Source of the DNA: Rhizobium leucaenae USDA 9039
Lineage (GTDB): Bacteria > Pseudomonadota > Alphaproteobacteria > Rhizobiales > Rhizobiaceae
Direction: 5' to 3'
DNA: 64,000 nt
Assembly: GCF_000426285.1 (NCBI RefSeq)
Contig: NZ_AUFB01000018.1
Location: 51,743-115,742, forward strand
Notes under the pieces: generated by a model
The model's input: the letters and a program-made list of their open reading frames with translations, nothing else
What the model was told of the DNA's origin: nothing
Database searches by the model: none
Position numbers and translations under genes: made by a program
Shown here: positions 18,428-27,836 of the stretch, piece after piece
Numbering within the stretch: the stretch's first letter is position 1
How the letters are laid out: the number at the start of each line of letters is the position of its first letter

Positions 18428-20503
18428 ATGACACAGGACGGAAAACGATACGCAGTCGAACCAGGCGATTTCACGCGCCGGGGAGCGAACTATGATGGCG
18501 AGGGTGTCAATTTCGGGCTCTTCAGCGCCTATGCGGAGAAGGTTGAACTCTGTCTTTTCGACGAGACAGGAAAGCAGGAAATCGAGCGGATCGTCCTGCC
18601 GGAATTCACCAACGAGATCTGGCATGGCTACATTCCAGGCCTGCAGCCCGGCGCTCTCTACGGCTATCGCGTTCATGGACCGTTTGATCCCGAGAGCGGG
18701 CATCGCTTCAATCCGAACAAGCTGCTCGCCGACCCCTACGCGCGCGAGCTTGTGGGTAATGTGGCGTGGTCACAAGCGAATTTCGCCTACATTCTGGATG
18801 ACGAACTGAAAGATCTGTCTTTCGACGAGACTGACAGTGCGCCCGCGATGCCGAAATGCCGTGTCGTCAATTTCAACGGCAAAGACAAAACTCCCTGCCA
18901 AAAACCGTCCGTCCCTTGGTCGCAGACGATTTTCTACGAGTCTCACGTCAAGGGAATGACCATGCTGCATCCGGCAATTCCGGAGGAGCTGCGCGGCACG
19001 TTTGACGGGCTCGGCCAAAAAGCGATTGTCGACTACGTCAAGAGCCTTGGCATCACCTCGATCGAGCTGCTTCCGATTCACTTTTTTCCGGACGACAGTC
19101 ACCTGCTCGACAAGGGGCTCAGCAACTACTGGGGCTACAATACGCTCGCCTTTTTTGCCCCGGCTTCCCGCTACTACGGTCCGAAAGGTTTCGCAGGCTT
19201 TCGCGATATGGTGCGCACCTTCCATGATGCCGGTATCGAGGTGATCCTGGACGTCGTCTACAACCATACAGCCGAAGGCAACGAGCTCGGCCCGACCCTA
19301 TCGTTCAAAGGCATCGACAATTTTTCCTATTATCGCACCATGCCCGACACGCCTCGCTATTACATCAACGACACGGGCACCGGTAACACCATCAATACGT
19401 CGCACCCTCGTGTACTGCAGATGGTGACGGATTCGCTTCGTTATTGGGCCGAAGAGATGGAGGTTGACGGCTTCCGCTTCGATCTCGGCACGATTCTCGG
19501 CCGGGAACCGCAGGGCTTCGACCAGCGCAGCGGCTTTTTTGATGCTGTTGGCCAAGATCCGGTCCTTTCGAAAATCAAGCTTGTCGGCGAGCCGTGGGAC
19601 ATCGGCCCCGGCGGGTATCAGGTCGGCGGCTTTCCGCCGGGCTGGGCGGAATGGAACGACAAATATCGCGATACGATCCGTGACTACTGGAACGGCACCC
19701 CCGGCACGACGAGAGAGTTTGCCGCGCGTATCCTCGGCTCGGGCGATGTCTATGATCTGCGCGGGCGCCGGCCATGGGCAAGCGTCAATTTCATTGCGGC
19801 CCATGACGGCTTTACCCTCAACGATCTCGTCTCCTACAACGACAAGCATAACGAGGCGAATGGCGAGAACAACGAGGACGGCCACAACGACAATCGCAGT
19901 TTCAACTACGGTGCCGAAGGACCAACGGAAGACGAGGGCATCAACGCGACGCGAGAACGTCAGAAGCGGAATTTCCTGGCGACACTGTTCCTCTCGCATG
20001 GGACGCCGATGTTGCTCGCCGGCGACGAATTCGGCCGCAGCCAAATGGGCAACAATAACGGCTATTGCCAGGACAACGAACTTAGCTGGCTACATTGGCA
20101 AGACCCTTATGAAAGCGCCGAAGCCCTGCGTGCCTTCACCAAGCGGCTGATTGCTCTGCGACAGGATCATTCGATCTTCAGACGGGAGAATTGGCGCGAC
20201 GGCTTGATCGTCACGTGGCTCAATCCAGGCGGTGGCGAATTTGCCGAAGAGCATTGGGATGACGAGGCAAGCACGACCATCGGACTGCGGTTGTCGCGCG
20301 ACCATCCCATCGAGGAAGGATGGGACGACGTGCTTCTTCTCTTCAATCCTCAGGACGAAGATGTCAGTTTCAGCTTGCCGGACGATAGACGCTGGGTTTT
20401 GGAACTCACCACATCAGATCCGATGGCGAAGATGGCCGGAGAAATTGGCAACCAGAGCGTGCCCCTCGAAGCCCGAAGCCTGGCAGTCCTGAGACCGATC
20501 TGA
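18428..20503 (+). CDS. glgX: Glycogen debranching enzyme (isoamylase type)
   Basis: 691 residues, GH13 with an N-terminal CBM48 domain (RRGANYDGEGVNFGLFSAYA). It contains DVVYNHTAEGNE, VDGFRFDLGTIL (nucleophile Asp), LVGEPWDIG (acid Glu) and FIAAHDGFTLNDL, all typical of GlgX/TreX. It cuts alpha-1,6 branches, freeing linear maltodextrins for TreY. It begins 84 bases after treY, so the three genes form one glycogen-to-trehalose module. Confidence 0.94.
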   Translation: MTQDGKRYAVEPGDFTRRGANYDGEGVNFGLFSAYAEKVELCLFDETGKQEIERIVLPEFTNEIWHGYIPGLQPGALYGYRVHGPFDPESGHRFNPNKLLADPYARELVGNVAWSQANFAYILDDELKDLSFDETDSAPAMPKCRVVNFNGKDKTPCQKPSVPWSQTIFYESHVKGMTMLHPAIPEELRGTFDGLGQKAIVDYVKSLGITSIELLPIHFFPDDSHLLDKGLSNYWGYNTLAFFAPASRYYGPKGFAGFRDMVRTFHDAGIEVILDVVYNHTAEGNELGPTLSFKGIDNFSYYRTMPDTPRYYINDTGTGNTINTSHPRVLQMVTDSLRYWAEEMEVDGFRFDLGTILGREPQGFDQRSGFFDAVGQDPVLSKIKLVGEPWDIGPGGYQVGGFPPGWAEWNDKYRDTIRDYWNGTPGTTREFAARILGSGDVYDLRGRRPWASVNFIAAHDGFTLNDLVSYNDKHNEANGENNEDGHNDNRSFNYGAEGPTEDEGINATRERQKRNFLATLFLSHGTPMLLAGDEFGRSQMGNNNGYCQDNELSWLHWQDPYESAEALRAFTKRLIALRQDHSIFRRENWRDGLIVTWLNPGGGEFAEEHWDDEASTTIGLRLSRDHPIEEGWDDVLLLFNPQDEDVSFSLPDDRRWVLELTTSDPMAKMAGEIGNQSVPLEARSLAVLRPI

Positions 20504-20630
20504 ACTGGCTGCTTCGAGCCAAGCCGCCGCGCATATCATGCTCCGGCATGCGTGACATTCCCCCTTCGCATTTGCCAGCCAGCAGGCGTCCGCGCCGACT
20601 TTATCGGTCCGGAAGAATAAAGAAACGCGA

Positions 20631-20655
20631 GGAACTTCGAGAGCTCTCCCTTGTT
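20631..20655 (+). promoter_or_regulatory. Near-match EcfG-type promoter of the catalase fusion gene
   Basis: GGAAC (20631-20635), 16 bases, TGTT (20652-20655), about 30 bases before the ATG at 20686. It supports starting the gene at 20686 rather than at ATG codons further upstream, which would lie before the promoter. Confidence 0.55.
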
Positions 20656-20685
20656 AGGCGCAATTCTTTGTCCAGCGAGGCTATC

Positions 20686-21954
20686 ATGTATCATCACGTC
20701 AAGAAGCTTATGTACACTGTGCGGGTCGATGAACCGGATCCGAAATTCGGCAATATGCTGCTTGAGCAGTTCGGAGGCGCCAACGGGGAATTGGCGGCTG
20801 CGATGCAATATTCGATCCAGGGCCTCAATTGCGAGGATCCGGGCCGCAAAGATCTTCTGATGGATATCGGCACCGAGGAACTCAGTCATCTGGAGATCGT
20901 CGGTTGCTTGGCGCGCATGCATCTGAAGCCGATGAAGTCCGTCAGGGAGGAGGCCGAGGCCGATCCTTTGATCGCCATTGCCGGCGGTGGCGGTATCAAT
21001 CTTTTCAACTCCATGGGTAATCCATGGACCGCGGATTACCTCAAGATCACCGGTGAACTCGACGTCGACCTGCGCAGCAACATTGCGGCGGAAGCCCGGG
21101 CAAAGATTGTCTATGAGCGGCTGATAAATTTCTGTCGCGATCCGGGCACCAAGGATGCTCTGCAATTCCTGATGACCCGTGAAATCACTCATATGCGAGC
21201 TTTCTCGCTGGCCCTGGAGAGCATGGGTAAGCCGCCGCTCAGTGTCGGCAGGATCGCACCCACGCCAAAACTCGTGGACCAATTCTTCAACGATTCCACC
21301 GGAGAAGGAGACCACGGCGAAGTGGATACGAGAGGCCCGTGGAATGAAGGCGAACCTTGGAAATTCGTCGAGGCTCCTGCCTTCCAGGGCATGAAGCCGG
21401 GTAAGGGCGACGGGGCGGGCATTCACGCGGAAAGCGCGCCTGTGGAAGGATCGGAGGCAATTCAGGAAGTGCTGGTGGACGAGCTGCGGGATCTGCTGCA
21501 CGCCGAGAAGCAGCTTCTCAAGGCCCTCCCCAACATGGAAAAGGTAGCGCGCTCCAGACAATTGCAAACCCTGCTGAAAACTCACCTTCAGGAAACGGAA
21601 GCCCAGGTGGAACGTCTTAACGAATGCCTGAAGATCCTAGGGGCGCCTTCTCGAGCCAAGCCGTGCAAGGGCATGGCTGGTCTTGTCGAGGAAGGCGAGG
21701 AGGTGATGACGGAAGGCAAGAAGAAGGAAGATGCCCCTGCCGACCTCGCCTTGATCGGAGCCGCGCTTCGCGTCGAGCACTATGAGATCGCCGCCTATAC
21801 GACAGCCAGGAATCTCGCTTTGCAACTCTCGCAGCCGACCGTTGCTCAACTGCTCACGATTTCGTTGGGCGAGGAGCAGAATGCAGGGCAGTTGCTCGAC
21901 CAGGTCGCGCAGCCGCTAATGTCGGTCGCGCGCATGCCCCGGAGCGTCGCGTAA
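20686..21954 (+). CDS. Manganese catalase fused to a DUF892 ferritin-like domain
   Basis: 422 residues from ATG 20686. The N-terminal part (about 1-230) is a di-manganese catalase: Glu and His ligands lie in GANGELAAAMQY, GTEELSHLEIVG, AAEARAKIVYERL and MTREITHMRAF. It should dismutate hydrogen peroxide. After a Gly/Pro-rich linker, residues about 265-415 match the YciE/DUF892 ferritin-like family (VLVDELRDLLHAEKQLLKAL; RVEHYEIAAYTTARNLA). The frame is continuous. No signal peptide, so cytoplasmic. The preceding EcfG-type promoter and the trehalose genes next door suggest a stress-protection role. Confidence 0.88.
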   Translation: MYHHVKKLMYTVRVDEPDPKFGNMLLEQFGGANGELAAAMQYSIQGLNCEDPGRKDLLMDIGTEELSHLEIVGCLARMHLKPMKSVREEAEADPLIAIAGGGGINLFNSMGNPWTADYLKITGELDVDLRSNIAAEARAKIVYERLINFCRDPGTKDALQFLMTREITHMRAFSLALESMGKPPLSVGRIAPTPKLVDQFFNDSTGEGDHGEVDTRGPWNEGEPWKFVEAPAFQGMKPGKGDGAGIHAESAPVEGSEAIQEVLVDELRDLLHAEKQLLKALPNMEKVARSRQLQTLLKTHLQETEAQVERLNECLKILGAPSRAKPCKGMAGLVEEGEEVMTEGKKKEDAPADLALIGAALRVEHYEIAAYTTARNLALQLSQPTVAQLLTISLGEEQNAGQLLDQVAQPLMSVARMPRSVA

Positions 21955-22079
21955 TAAGCTGGTTCCAGGTGCCTGCGTCATTGGCCAAGCGGAGCAGCCT
22001 GTCGGCCTCGACCGGAAATGGCCGCGTGCTTTCTCGTCACGCGGCGCAATTCCCGATCAACTCCCACATCCATGCGATG

Positions 22080-22502
22080 TCATCCGACCCAGGGATCGAA
22101 CAACTCAGCGCCAAATCCTTCGAAATCTCTTATGTTGCGCGTTGCAAGAGTGAGATCGTAAGCAATCGCCGTGGCAGCGATCAGACCGTCCATTGACGAG
22201 AGGCCGCGGCCGTTTCGCTTTGCGAGTCCCATCAGATCGCCCCAAGCCGTGGCAACGGGTTCGGTCACAGGCAGGACACGTTGCTCGAAGCGCTGCGGCA
22301 GGTCCGTGGCTAGCCATTCCGCCAGCGTGTCGCGCTTCCGCCCGCTCTCCATCAGTGCGACCCCACGCCGGATCTCGGCGATCGAGATGACACTAATGAA
22401 TGACCGATCCTCATCGAGACTATCAAGCCATTGCAGGACATGTGCATCAGGTCGCGGCCTTGTCACCTCGGACAGGACATTGGTGTCTAAAAGAAGTCTC
22501 AC
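22080..22502 (-). CDS. PIN-domain ribonuclease toxin, VapC/FitB type
   Basis: 140 residues starting at GTG, whose GTGA overlaps the antitoxin stop. PIN-domain acidic residues are visible: Asp in MRLLLDTNVLSE, Glu in SIAEIRRGV, Asp in SSMDGLIAATA and in TRNIRDFEGFG. Length and architecture fit VapC/FitB RNases that cleave specific tRNA or rRNA sites. It forms a bicistronic toxin-antitoxin pair with the upstream gene. Confidence 0.9.
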   Translation of the reverse strand: MRLLLDTNVLSEVTRPRPDAHVLQWLDSLDEDRSFISVISIAEIRRGVALMESGRKRDTLAEWLATDLPQRFEQRVLPVTEPVATAWGDLMGLAKRNGRGLSSMDGLIAATAIAYDLTLATRNIRDFEGFGAELFDPWVG

Positions 22503-22777
22503 AGCGAAAGATCACGTGGGTCGTCGCGTTGACGTTCGAGGTCCAGATCGGCGCCACGCAGGGGCGACTCCATCAAAAACTCTGCAAGCGTGCCCTTGCG
22601 CGAAGTCTTGCGATGCCATTCCTCGGCGGAGACGACAACCACACTTGGCTTGCCGTTCCGCGTAATCGTCTGCGGCACCGATTGCGCGCGTTCGATGACC
22701 TCGGAAAGTTTGGCCTTCGCGCTGGCGACGGTCCACGTTTTCTCGCTTTGTGAAGACGGCCGCATTGCGTGCCTCAT
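22499..22777 (-). CDS. Phd/YefM-family antitoxin
   Basis: 92 residues (or 88 from an internal ATG at 22765). The core TWTVASAKAKLSEVIERAQ and QTITRNGKPSVVVVSAEEW is the Phd/YefM DNA-binding fold; the charged C-terminus would wrap around the PIN toxin. The start codon overlaps a set of 9-bp-spaced TGACTA repeats, a likely autoregulatory operator. Confidence 0.9.
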   Translation of the reverse strand: MRHAMRPSSQSEKTWTVASAKAKLSEVIERAQSVPQTITRNGKPSVVVVSAEEWHRKTSRKGTLAEFLMESPLRGADLDLERQRDDPRDLSL

Positions 22778-22800
22778 GACTAGTGTGACTATAATGACTA
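22777..22800. promoter_or_regulatory. Three TGACTA repeats at 9-bp spacing upstream of the antitoxin
   Basis: TGACTA occurs at 22777, 22786 and 22795 on the plus strand, an exact 9-base period, starting at the first base of the antitoxin ATG. Regular half-sites like these are typical operators for antitoxin autorepression. Confidence 0.5.
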
Positions 22801-22978
22801 TATAGGCTTCTATCTCTCAACCGACAAGCGGTTTAGCGAAGGAAGACGCCCGTTGGAACTACGGCTCGGCGCATGCATTTCAAGTAAGAATGTGCGTTCG
22901 ATATCTCTAAGAACCGTCTGCGAAAGTTCAAAAATCCAGTGCTTGGGCATCCCGATTTTCATACGCGGGGGGACATAC

Positions 22979-23842
22979 ATGTTCAATGGAATGAAACTCG
23001 ACATGATCGACGTTGGAGCCGGCGTGTTGCGGGTTCGTCACGGAGGATACGGTCCGCCGCTCCTGCTTCTGCATGGCCATCCGCGCACGCACATGACCTG
23101 GAGCCGGATCGCCGATTTTCTTTCCCCCCACTTCACGGTGGTATGCCCCGATCTCAGAGGTTTCGGCAAGTCTTTCCAACCGCTGGATACGAGCGACAGC
23201 CGCAACTCGTCAAAGCGCGCCAAGGCTGAGGATTGCATCGAGCTCATGAGAAGGCTGGGATATGACCGGTTTGCCGTCGCTGGGCACGATCGCGGAAGCT
23301 ATGTGGCATTCCGTTTGGCGATGGATCATCCCGATGCCGTTACGAAGGTCGCGGTGATCGACAGCATTCCGATCATCGAACATTTGGAGAGGATCGATTG
23401 GCGCTTTGCGCGTGATTGGTACCATTGGTTTTTCTTTGCCGAGCCGGAAAAACCCGAGAGGGCGATCAATGCTGATCCGATGGCCTGGTACAGTGCGATC
23501 AAGCCTGATTTGATGGGTCGGGAGGCCTATGCCGATCTCATGACGGCAATCCACGATCCGGCTGTCGTCCATGGAATGGTGGAGGATTACAGGGCAGGGT
23601 TGACCGTGGATCGCCTGCACGAACTGCAAGACCGCGCCGAGGGCAAGCGGGTTGAATGCCCACTGCTTTGTCTGTGGTCGATACGCGACGATCTCGAAGA
23701 GCTCTTTGGCGATCCCAGAGAAATATGGCGTTCCTGGGCGGTGGACGTTCAAGGCCGCGGCATTGACAGCGGCCACCATGTCGCGGAAGAGAACCCGGTC
23801 GATCTCGCGAATTCCCTTCTTCGTTTCTTTGGAAGCCGCTAG
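22979..23842 (+). CDS. Alpha/beta hydrolase, haloacetate-dehalogenase-like
   Basis: 287 residues from ATG 22979, preceded by GGGGGGAC. It has HGHPRTHMTW (oxyanion region, about 33-42), CPDLRGFGKS, and the nucleophile elbow GHDRGSY with Asp at about 104 rather than Ser. An Asp nucleophile marks the haloalkane/haloacetate dehalogenase and epoxide hydrolase branch. The GHDRG Arg and DLRG Arg match the carboxylate-binding pair of fluoroacetate dehalogenases. The likely catalytic His is in SGHHVAEENP near 264. The cytoplasmic substrate is unknown; 2-haloacid hydrolysis is plausible. Confidence 0.85.
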   Translation: MFNGMKLDMIDVGAGVLRVRHGGYGPPLLLLHGHPRTHMTWSRIADFLSPHFTVVCPDLRGFGKSFQPLDTSDSRNSSKRAKAEDCIELMRRLGYDRFAVAGHDRGSYVAFRLAMDHPDAVTKVAVIDSIPIIEHLERIDWRFARDWYHWFFFAEPEKPERAINADPMAWYSAIKPDLMGREAYADLMTAIHDPAVVHGMVEDYRAGLTVDRLHELQDRAEGKRVECPLLCLWSIRDDLEELFGDPREIWRSWAVDVQGRGIDSGHHVAEENPVDLANSLLRFFGSR

Positions 23843-23953
23843 GCATTTTAGCGGCTGCATGATCGAACTCGGCACCAACCTTCGTGACCGCGACGCAGGT
23901 TGTTTGCGGCTCAATCCGGATATTCGGACCGCGACCGCCTGTTTCGTTGCCGC

Positions 23954-25054
23954 TCAAGCGGAGGGTTTACCAATCGTATCAGCGACCTCAGCGCCGCGAC
24001 TTCCCAGGGGAAGGGCAGGGCCGACCGTCGTGTCGACCGCCGTCTGGTGTTCCAGTTCCGCATTGACTTCCGCCCCAACCAACAGGATCACGACGGACAG
24101 CCAGATCCAGATCAGAAAACCGATCAGAGCGCCAAGCGTGCCATAGGTCGCGTCGTAGTTGGCAAAATTCTTGAGGTAGAGAGAGAAGAGCAAGGACATG
24201 GCGATCCAGCCAATGGTTGCCAGAGCAGCACCCCAGGTGAGCCATCGAACTTTCGCGGGTTCACGGCTTGGGCCAAAGCGGTAGATTGCCGTTACCGCAA
24301 TGATCATGAGGATCAACAGGATTGGCCAGCGCAGGATTAGAACGAGGTTCTCCTTCCACTGATCGAGCCAAAAAAGAGAGAGAACCAACGGCATGATGGC
24401 GACCGATCCGATGACCAAGATCGCCGCCAGTATTGCACAGAGCGTAAAACAGAGCCCGACGAGATTGAGGCGGACCAGCCCGCGTTTTTCTGGTTCTTCA
24501 TAAGCAATGTTCATCGCGTCGAAGATCGCCAATGTTCCGCTATGCGTGCTCCACAAGGCCACCCCCAGGCCAAGAAACAACGCAACACTCAGCGTCCCGC
24601 TCCGCCGCTGGACGAGATCGTTCAGTCGATCGGCGATCATGTCAAAGGCACCGGGAGGCAGGAGGCCGGAGAGCGAGCGCAGATGCTCGCTGATGCTGGC
24701 GGGATCGGCGATGAAGCCATAGAGCGAGACAAGTGCTGCGAGCGCCGGAAAGAGTGCAAGAAGAAGGTAAAAGGTCACGCCTGCCGCAACGAGCGAAATA
24801 CGATCGTCGCTGATCTCGTGGACGACACGCCAGAACACGTCTCGCAAGCCGCGGGCCGGTATTTGCTCCGGAACGGCTGCGGATCGCCCCAGATCCGGAT
24901 TGAGCGCGTGATCGGCGGCATTAGCGGGCGCGGTCTCGACATCTGCTCGTTTTGCGGATGCACGAGCCAAAAGCAAGGCGGTAATCGCAACGCCACCCAT
25001 TCGGAATAAGGAATGCGTGTTTTTCGGTCGACTACGGTGGACACCGTTTCTCAT
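23954..25054 (-). CDS. YihY/BrkB-family inner membrane protein
   Basis: 366 residues. After a polar N-terminal stretch of about 75 residues comes the YihY/virulence factor BrkB domain with six membrane segments: SLVAAGVTFYLLLALFPALA, then GLGVALWSTHSGTLAIFDAM, then GALIGFLIWIWLSVVILLVG. The family has been called ribonuclease BN in error; its true function is unclear. It is transcribed away from the hydrolase gene. I found no EcfG motif before it. Confidence 0.85.
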   Translation of the reverse strand: MRNGVHRSRPKNTHSLFRMGGVAITALLLARASAKRADVETAPANAADHALNPDLGRSAAVPEQIPARGLRDVFWRVVHEISDDRISLVAAGVTFYLLLALFPALAALVSLYGFIADPASISEHLRSLSGLLPPGAFDMIADRLNDLVQRRSGTLSVALFLGLGVALWSTHSGTLAIFDAMNIAYEEPEKRGLVRLNLVGLCFTLCAILAAILVIGSVAIMPLVLSLFWLDQWKENLVLILRWPILLILMIIAVTAIYRFGPSREPAKVRWLTWGAALATIGWIAMSLLFSLYLKNFANYDATYGTLGALIGFLIWIWLSVVILLVGAEVNAELEHQTAVDTTVGPALPLGSRGAEVADTIGKPSA

Positions 25055-25157
25055 CAGGCTGCTCCATCAGACTGCCCATCGCTTTGCGGTAACGTTTGAC
25101 GGGACGAAAAGATGCGCCGGACATCGTGCGGCGGCGCCCCCGATTGCGATCTCGAAC

Positions 25158-27461
25158 CTATTTCTCAGCTTCAATGACGACGATCGATCTATCGGCCGCA
25201 TCGATCAGCGAATTGGCAATCCCACCGTAGGACAGTCTTGTGCCTGCTTGCCGGCTGACGCCCAGCACGATGACATTTGCGCGACGTCGCCGCGCGTTTC
25301 GTAATATGGCCAGCTCCGGCGATGTTCCTCGCTCAACCGTTTTGCGAATGTCGAGGCTGTAATATGCCGCAATTTCGTCCACCCGCTTGAAGGCTTCCTC
25401 GTGACGATCGCTCATATCGCTGAGGCGCGGCATGCGGACAAGCTGCTGTGGATCGGTGACGTAGACGACCGCAATTTCACAACCTGCCGCTTTTGCGATT
25501 GCCGCAGCGAACTCCACGGCGCGGGTGGAGCGTTCCGTCCCGGAGACTGGAACGAGGATGCGAAGTTCGTCGTCGTTTTCGGGTACCCGCCCTCTGCTGA
25601 AGGTGATAGCTACGGTGCCCTGAAACGAAGATGTCATCTTTGTAAAACGCTCGTCGAGTCCCCCGGCATCGGCAACGGCTGGTTCCGCCCCGATGATCAT
25701 CAGGTCGTGTCCTTGCTCGGCACTTTCGGAAAGTGCTCGCTCCAAATCGCCATTTTTTTTTCTTCCCATGACGTGGACGTCTGCAGGTGTGGCAGTATCG
25801 GTGTCCGATTGCGCCACCGCTTTCGTGGCCGTCGCTTTGACTTGGTCTACAAATGCTTCGACGCCGTCTGCATCCGACCGCTCGCCGCTCGGCTCACGCG
25901 CTGTTTCGTCATCAATGCGTAGCACCGTCACAGGCATCTGCCGGATCGCGGCTAGCAATCCCGATATTCTGGAAGCCAAAGTGCCGTTTCCGGATTGATC
26001 GACCGCCAGCAATATGCGTTCAAATTTGGAGAGATAGCTCGCCTTTTCGAACTCCTCGCTCTTCAGCCGGTTTCGTTCCTCTGCTCGAACGGGCAGCCGC
26101 GCAAGCGCCCATCTCAAAGTCGGCGGCATGATCATCGTTGTGACGACCGCCATCGCCACAATGATGGAAAACAAGCGCTGATCAAGGACACCGACGGAAA
26201 GTCCGATGGAAGCAACGATCACCTCGGTGGAACCCCTGGCGTTCATCCCGCAGCCTAGCGCAATGGCTTCCGAATTCGAGAAGCCTCCAAAACGGCCACC
26301 GAGGAATGCGCCGCCGAATTTCCCGATGCTAGCGATGACGATCAAGCCGCCCGCCAGCAACAAAATCTCAGAATCTTGCAGGACGGTGAGATCTGTCTGA
26401 AGGCCGGTGAGGCCAAAGAACACCGGCATGAACAAAGCCGTCGTGAGCGCTCGAAGCTGCGTGTCTATTTGACGTGTCAGGATGGGCGATTGTCCGACGA
26501 GGATTCCGGCGACGAATGCGCCCAATACCGTATGAACGCCGATTAAATTGGTGATGATAGCCATGACGCCCATGATCGCGACAATGGCACTGAGGACCGG
26601 CAGGTCGCTTTTAAATCGGTCGTTCGTCCAGCGGATAATCTCGAAGACGATACGCCGTCCGATCGTGAAACTCACGCCCATGAACGCAAGAGTGCCGATC
26701 ACGCTCTTTGCAAGCGTCGGCAGCTCAACGGCTCCTTTTTCGGCAAGGGAGAAAGTGACCGAGATAATGACCCAGCCGACCGTATCGTCGATAATGGCGG
26801 ATGCGACGATCAGTTGGCCGATGTTTCTCCTCATGAAGTCCATTTCGCGAACGACGGAGGCGACGATTTTCACGGACGAAATGGAAAGCGCCGTTCCGAG
26901 GAACAGTGAGGCGACAAGCCTTTTCTCGGGGTCGGGAAGTAGGTTGGCCGGAAGGAGTTCGCCAAGCGCAAAACCCGCGACGAAAGGAACGGCAATGCCC
27001 GCGAACGAGACGCCAAATGCCGCCCGCCGCATCCGTCGCGCCAGCCCCAAATCCGTCTCCATGCCCGCAAGCAGAAGCAGAAAAAGGATGCCTAGCTGCG
27101 CGACCGCGTTGATCATACTCTTTTGCGCTTCGCCGGCCGGAAACAGCATGGCCTGAAAACTCGGAAAGATCTCGCCGAGAACCGACGGACCGAGCAATAC
27201 GCCGCCAATGATTTGGCCCATGATCGACGGCTGCCCGATGCGCACCATAAGTTCCCCGAGCAATCGCCCAACGATGACGAGGATGATAATTTGCGTCAGG
27301 AAAAGACCCTCTGAGGGCGTGGCGGCTTTCTCTCCATTCGCCGCCAAAGCCGATGTCGCAACGCCTGCATAAAGCAGCAAGCCGATCAAAATGGGAGTCG
27401 GATGGCGTTTTCCGAAATTAATTGATCTCATGAAGGCCTTGCTCACCGCGGATCGCGCCAT
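25158..27461 (-). CDS. Kef-type cation/proton antiporter with C-terminal universal-stress domains
   Basis: 767 residues. A leading hydrophobic segment is followed by a 12-13-helix CPA2 (Na+/H+ exchanger) domain with the family segments GQPSIMGQIIGGVLLGPS and LLLLAGMETDLGL. From about residue 460 two universal-stress-protein-like domains follow (ERILLAVDQSGNGTLASRI and LRILVPVSGTERSTRAVEFA; the C-terminal end carries NVIVLGVSRQAG). The Usp domains probably gate transport in response to nucleotide or redox state. A perfect EcfG-type promoter lies upstream. Confidence 0.9.
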   Translation of the reverse strand: MARSAVSKAFMRSINFGKRHPTPILIGLLLYAGVATSALAANGEKAATPSEGLFLTQIIILVIVGRLLGELMVRIGQPSIMGQIIGGVLLGPSVLGEIFPSFQAMLFPAGEAQKSMINAVAQLGILFLLLLAGMETDLGLARRMRRAAFGVSFAGIAVPFVAGFALGELLPANLLPDPEKRLVASLFLGTALSISSVKIVASVVREMDFMRRNIGQLIVASAIIDDTVGWVIISVTFSLAEKGAVELPTLAKSVIGTLAFMGVSFTIGRRIVFEIIRWTNDRFKSDLPVLSAIVAIMGVMAIITNLIGVHTVLGAFVAGILVGQSPILTRQIDTQLRALTTALFMPVFFGLTGLQTDLTVLQDSEILLLAGGLIVIASIGKFGGAFLGGRFGGFSNSEAIALGCGMNARGSTEVIVASIGLSVGVLDQRLFSIIVAMAVVTTMIMPPTLRWALARLPVRAEERNRLKSEEFEKASYLSKFERILLAVDQSGNGTLASRISGLLAAIRQMPVTVLRIDDETAREPSGERSDADGVEAFVDQVKATATKAVAQSDTDTATPADVHVMGRKKNGDLERALSESAEQGHDLMIIGAEPAVADAGGLDERFTKMTSSFQGTVAITFSRGRVPENDDELRILVPVSGTERSTRAVEFAAAIAKAAGCEIAVVYVTDPQQLVRMPRLSDMSDRHEEAFKRVDEIAAYYSLDIRKTVERGTSPELAILRNARRRRANVIVLGVSRQAGTRLSYGGIANSLIDAADRSIVVIEAEK

Positions 27462-27497
27462 GGGGCTCTTTCTTGTGCATGAGGCATGTCGCGAGTT

Positions 27498-27522
27498 AAC
27501 GCAGCCCGTGAAGCGGAGTTCC
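27498..27522 (-). promoter_or_regulatory. EcfG-type promoter of the Kef/Usp antiporter gene
   Basis: Minus strand: GGAAC (27522-27518), 16 bases, CGTT (27501-27498), an exact consensus match ending 36 bases before the ATG at 27461. Confidence 0.75.
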
Positions 27523-27746
27523 TTGGGATGATTGCGCTCCGGACCTAGCGCTGATCAGCGGATCCTAAACATCAGAAAAAGGCTGGGATTTATTTACAGG
27601 GCGACCGCAGTGCTTGGCGGCTGCGCGATCACGACACCCTTCGCTAAGCACCGGAGCCGGTTCTCTCTTTTTGGCAGCGATCCAGCACTGGCTTTTGGCG
27701 CGGGCTCGCCCGCGCTTTCGCGGAATTGTATTTTCCATGAATTTTC

Positions 27747-27769
27747 ATTGTGTACACAAAGTACACAAT
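27747..27769. promoter_or_regulatory. Palindromic operator for the GntR/FCD regulator
   Basis: A perfect 9-bp inverted repeat (ATTGTGTAC, 5-base spacer, GTACACAAT) overlaps a second perfect 12-bp palindrome TTGTGTACACAA at 27748-27759. The GT..AC core fits operators of FadR-subfamily GntR proteins. It lies 68 bases before the regulator ATG, pointing to autoregulation of the whole operon. Confidence 0.65.
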
Positions 27770-27836
27770 TATTGACTCGAATGCGGGCGCGTGCAATGAT
27801 CCCAGTCATCAGGAAAGAAGCAGAGCGGAGTTTCCC

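Larger units (their letters stand above)
27462..27836. other. Intergenic region between antiporter and GntR genes
   Basis: 375 bases between two divergent genes. It holds the EcfG-type promoter for the antiporter at its left and the GntR-type palindromic operator at its right. Nothing coding is evident in between. Confidence 0.7.

Noticed and set aside
22855..22879. EcfG-type promoter for the haloacetate-dehalogenase-like gene
   Set aside because: GGAAC is followed at 16 bases by CATT, too weak, and the distance to the start is about 100 bases.
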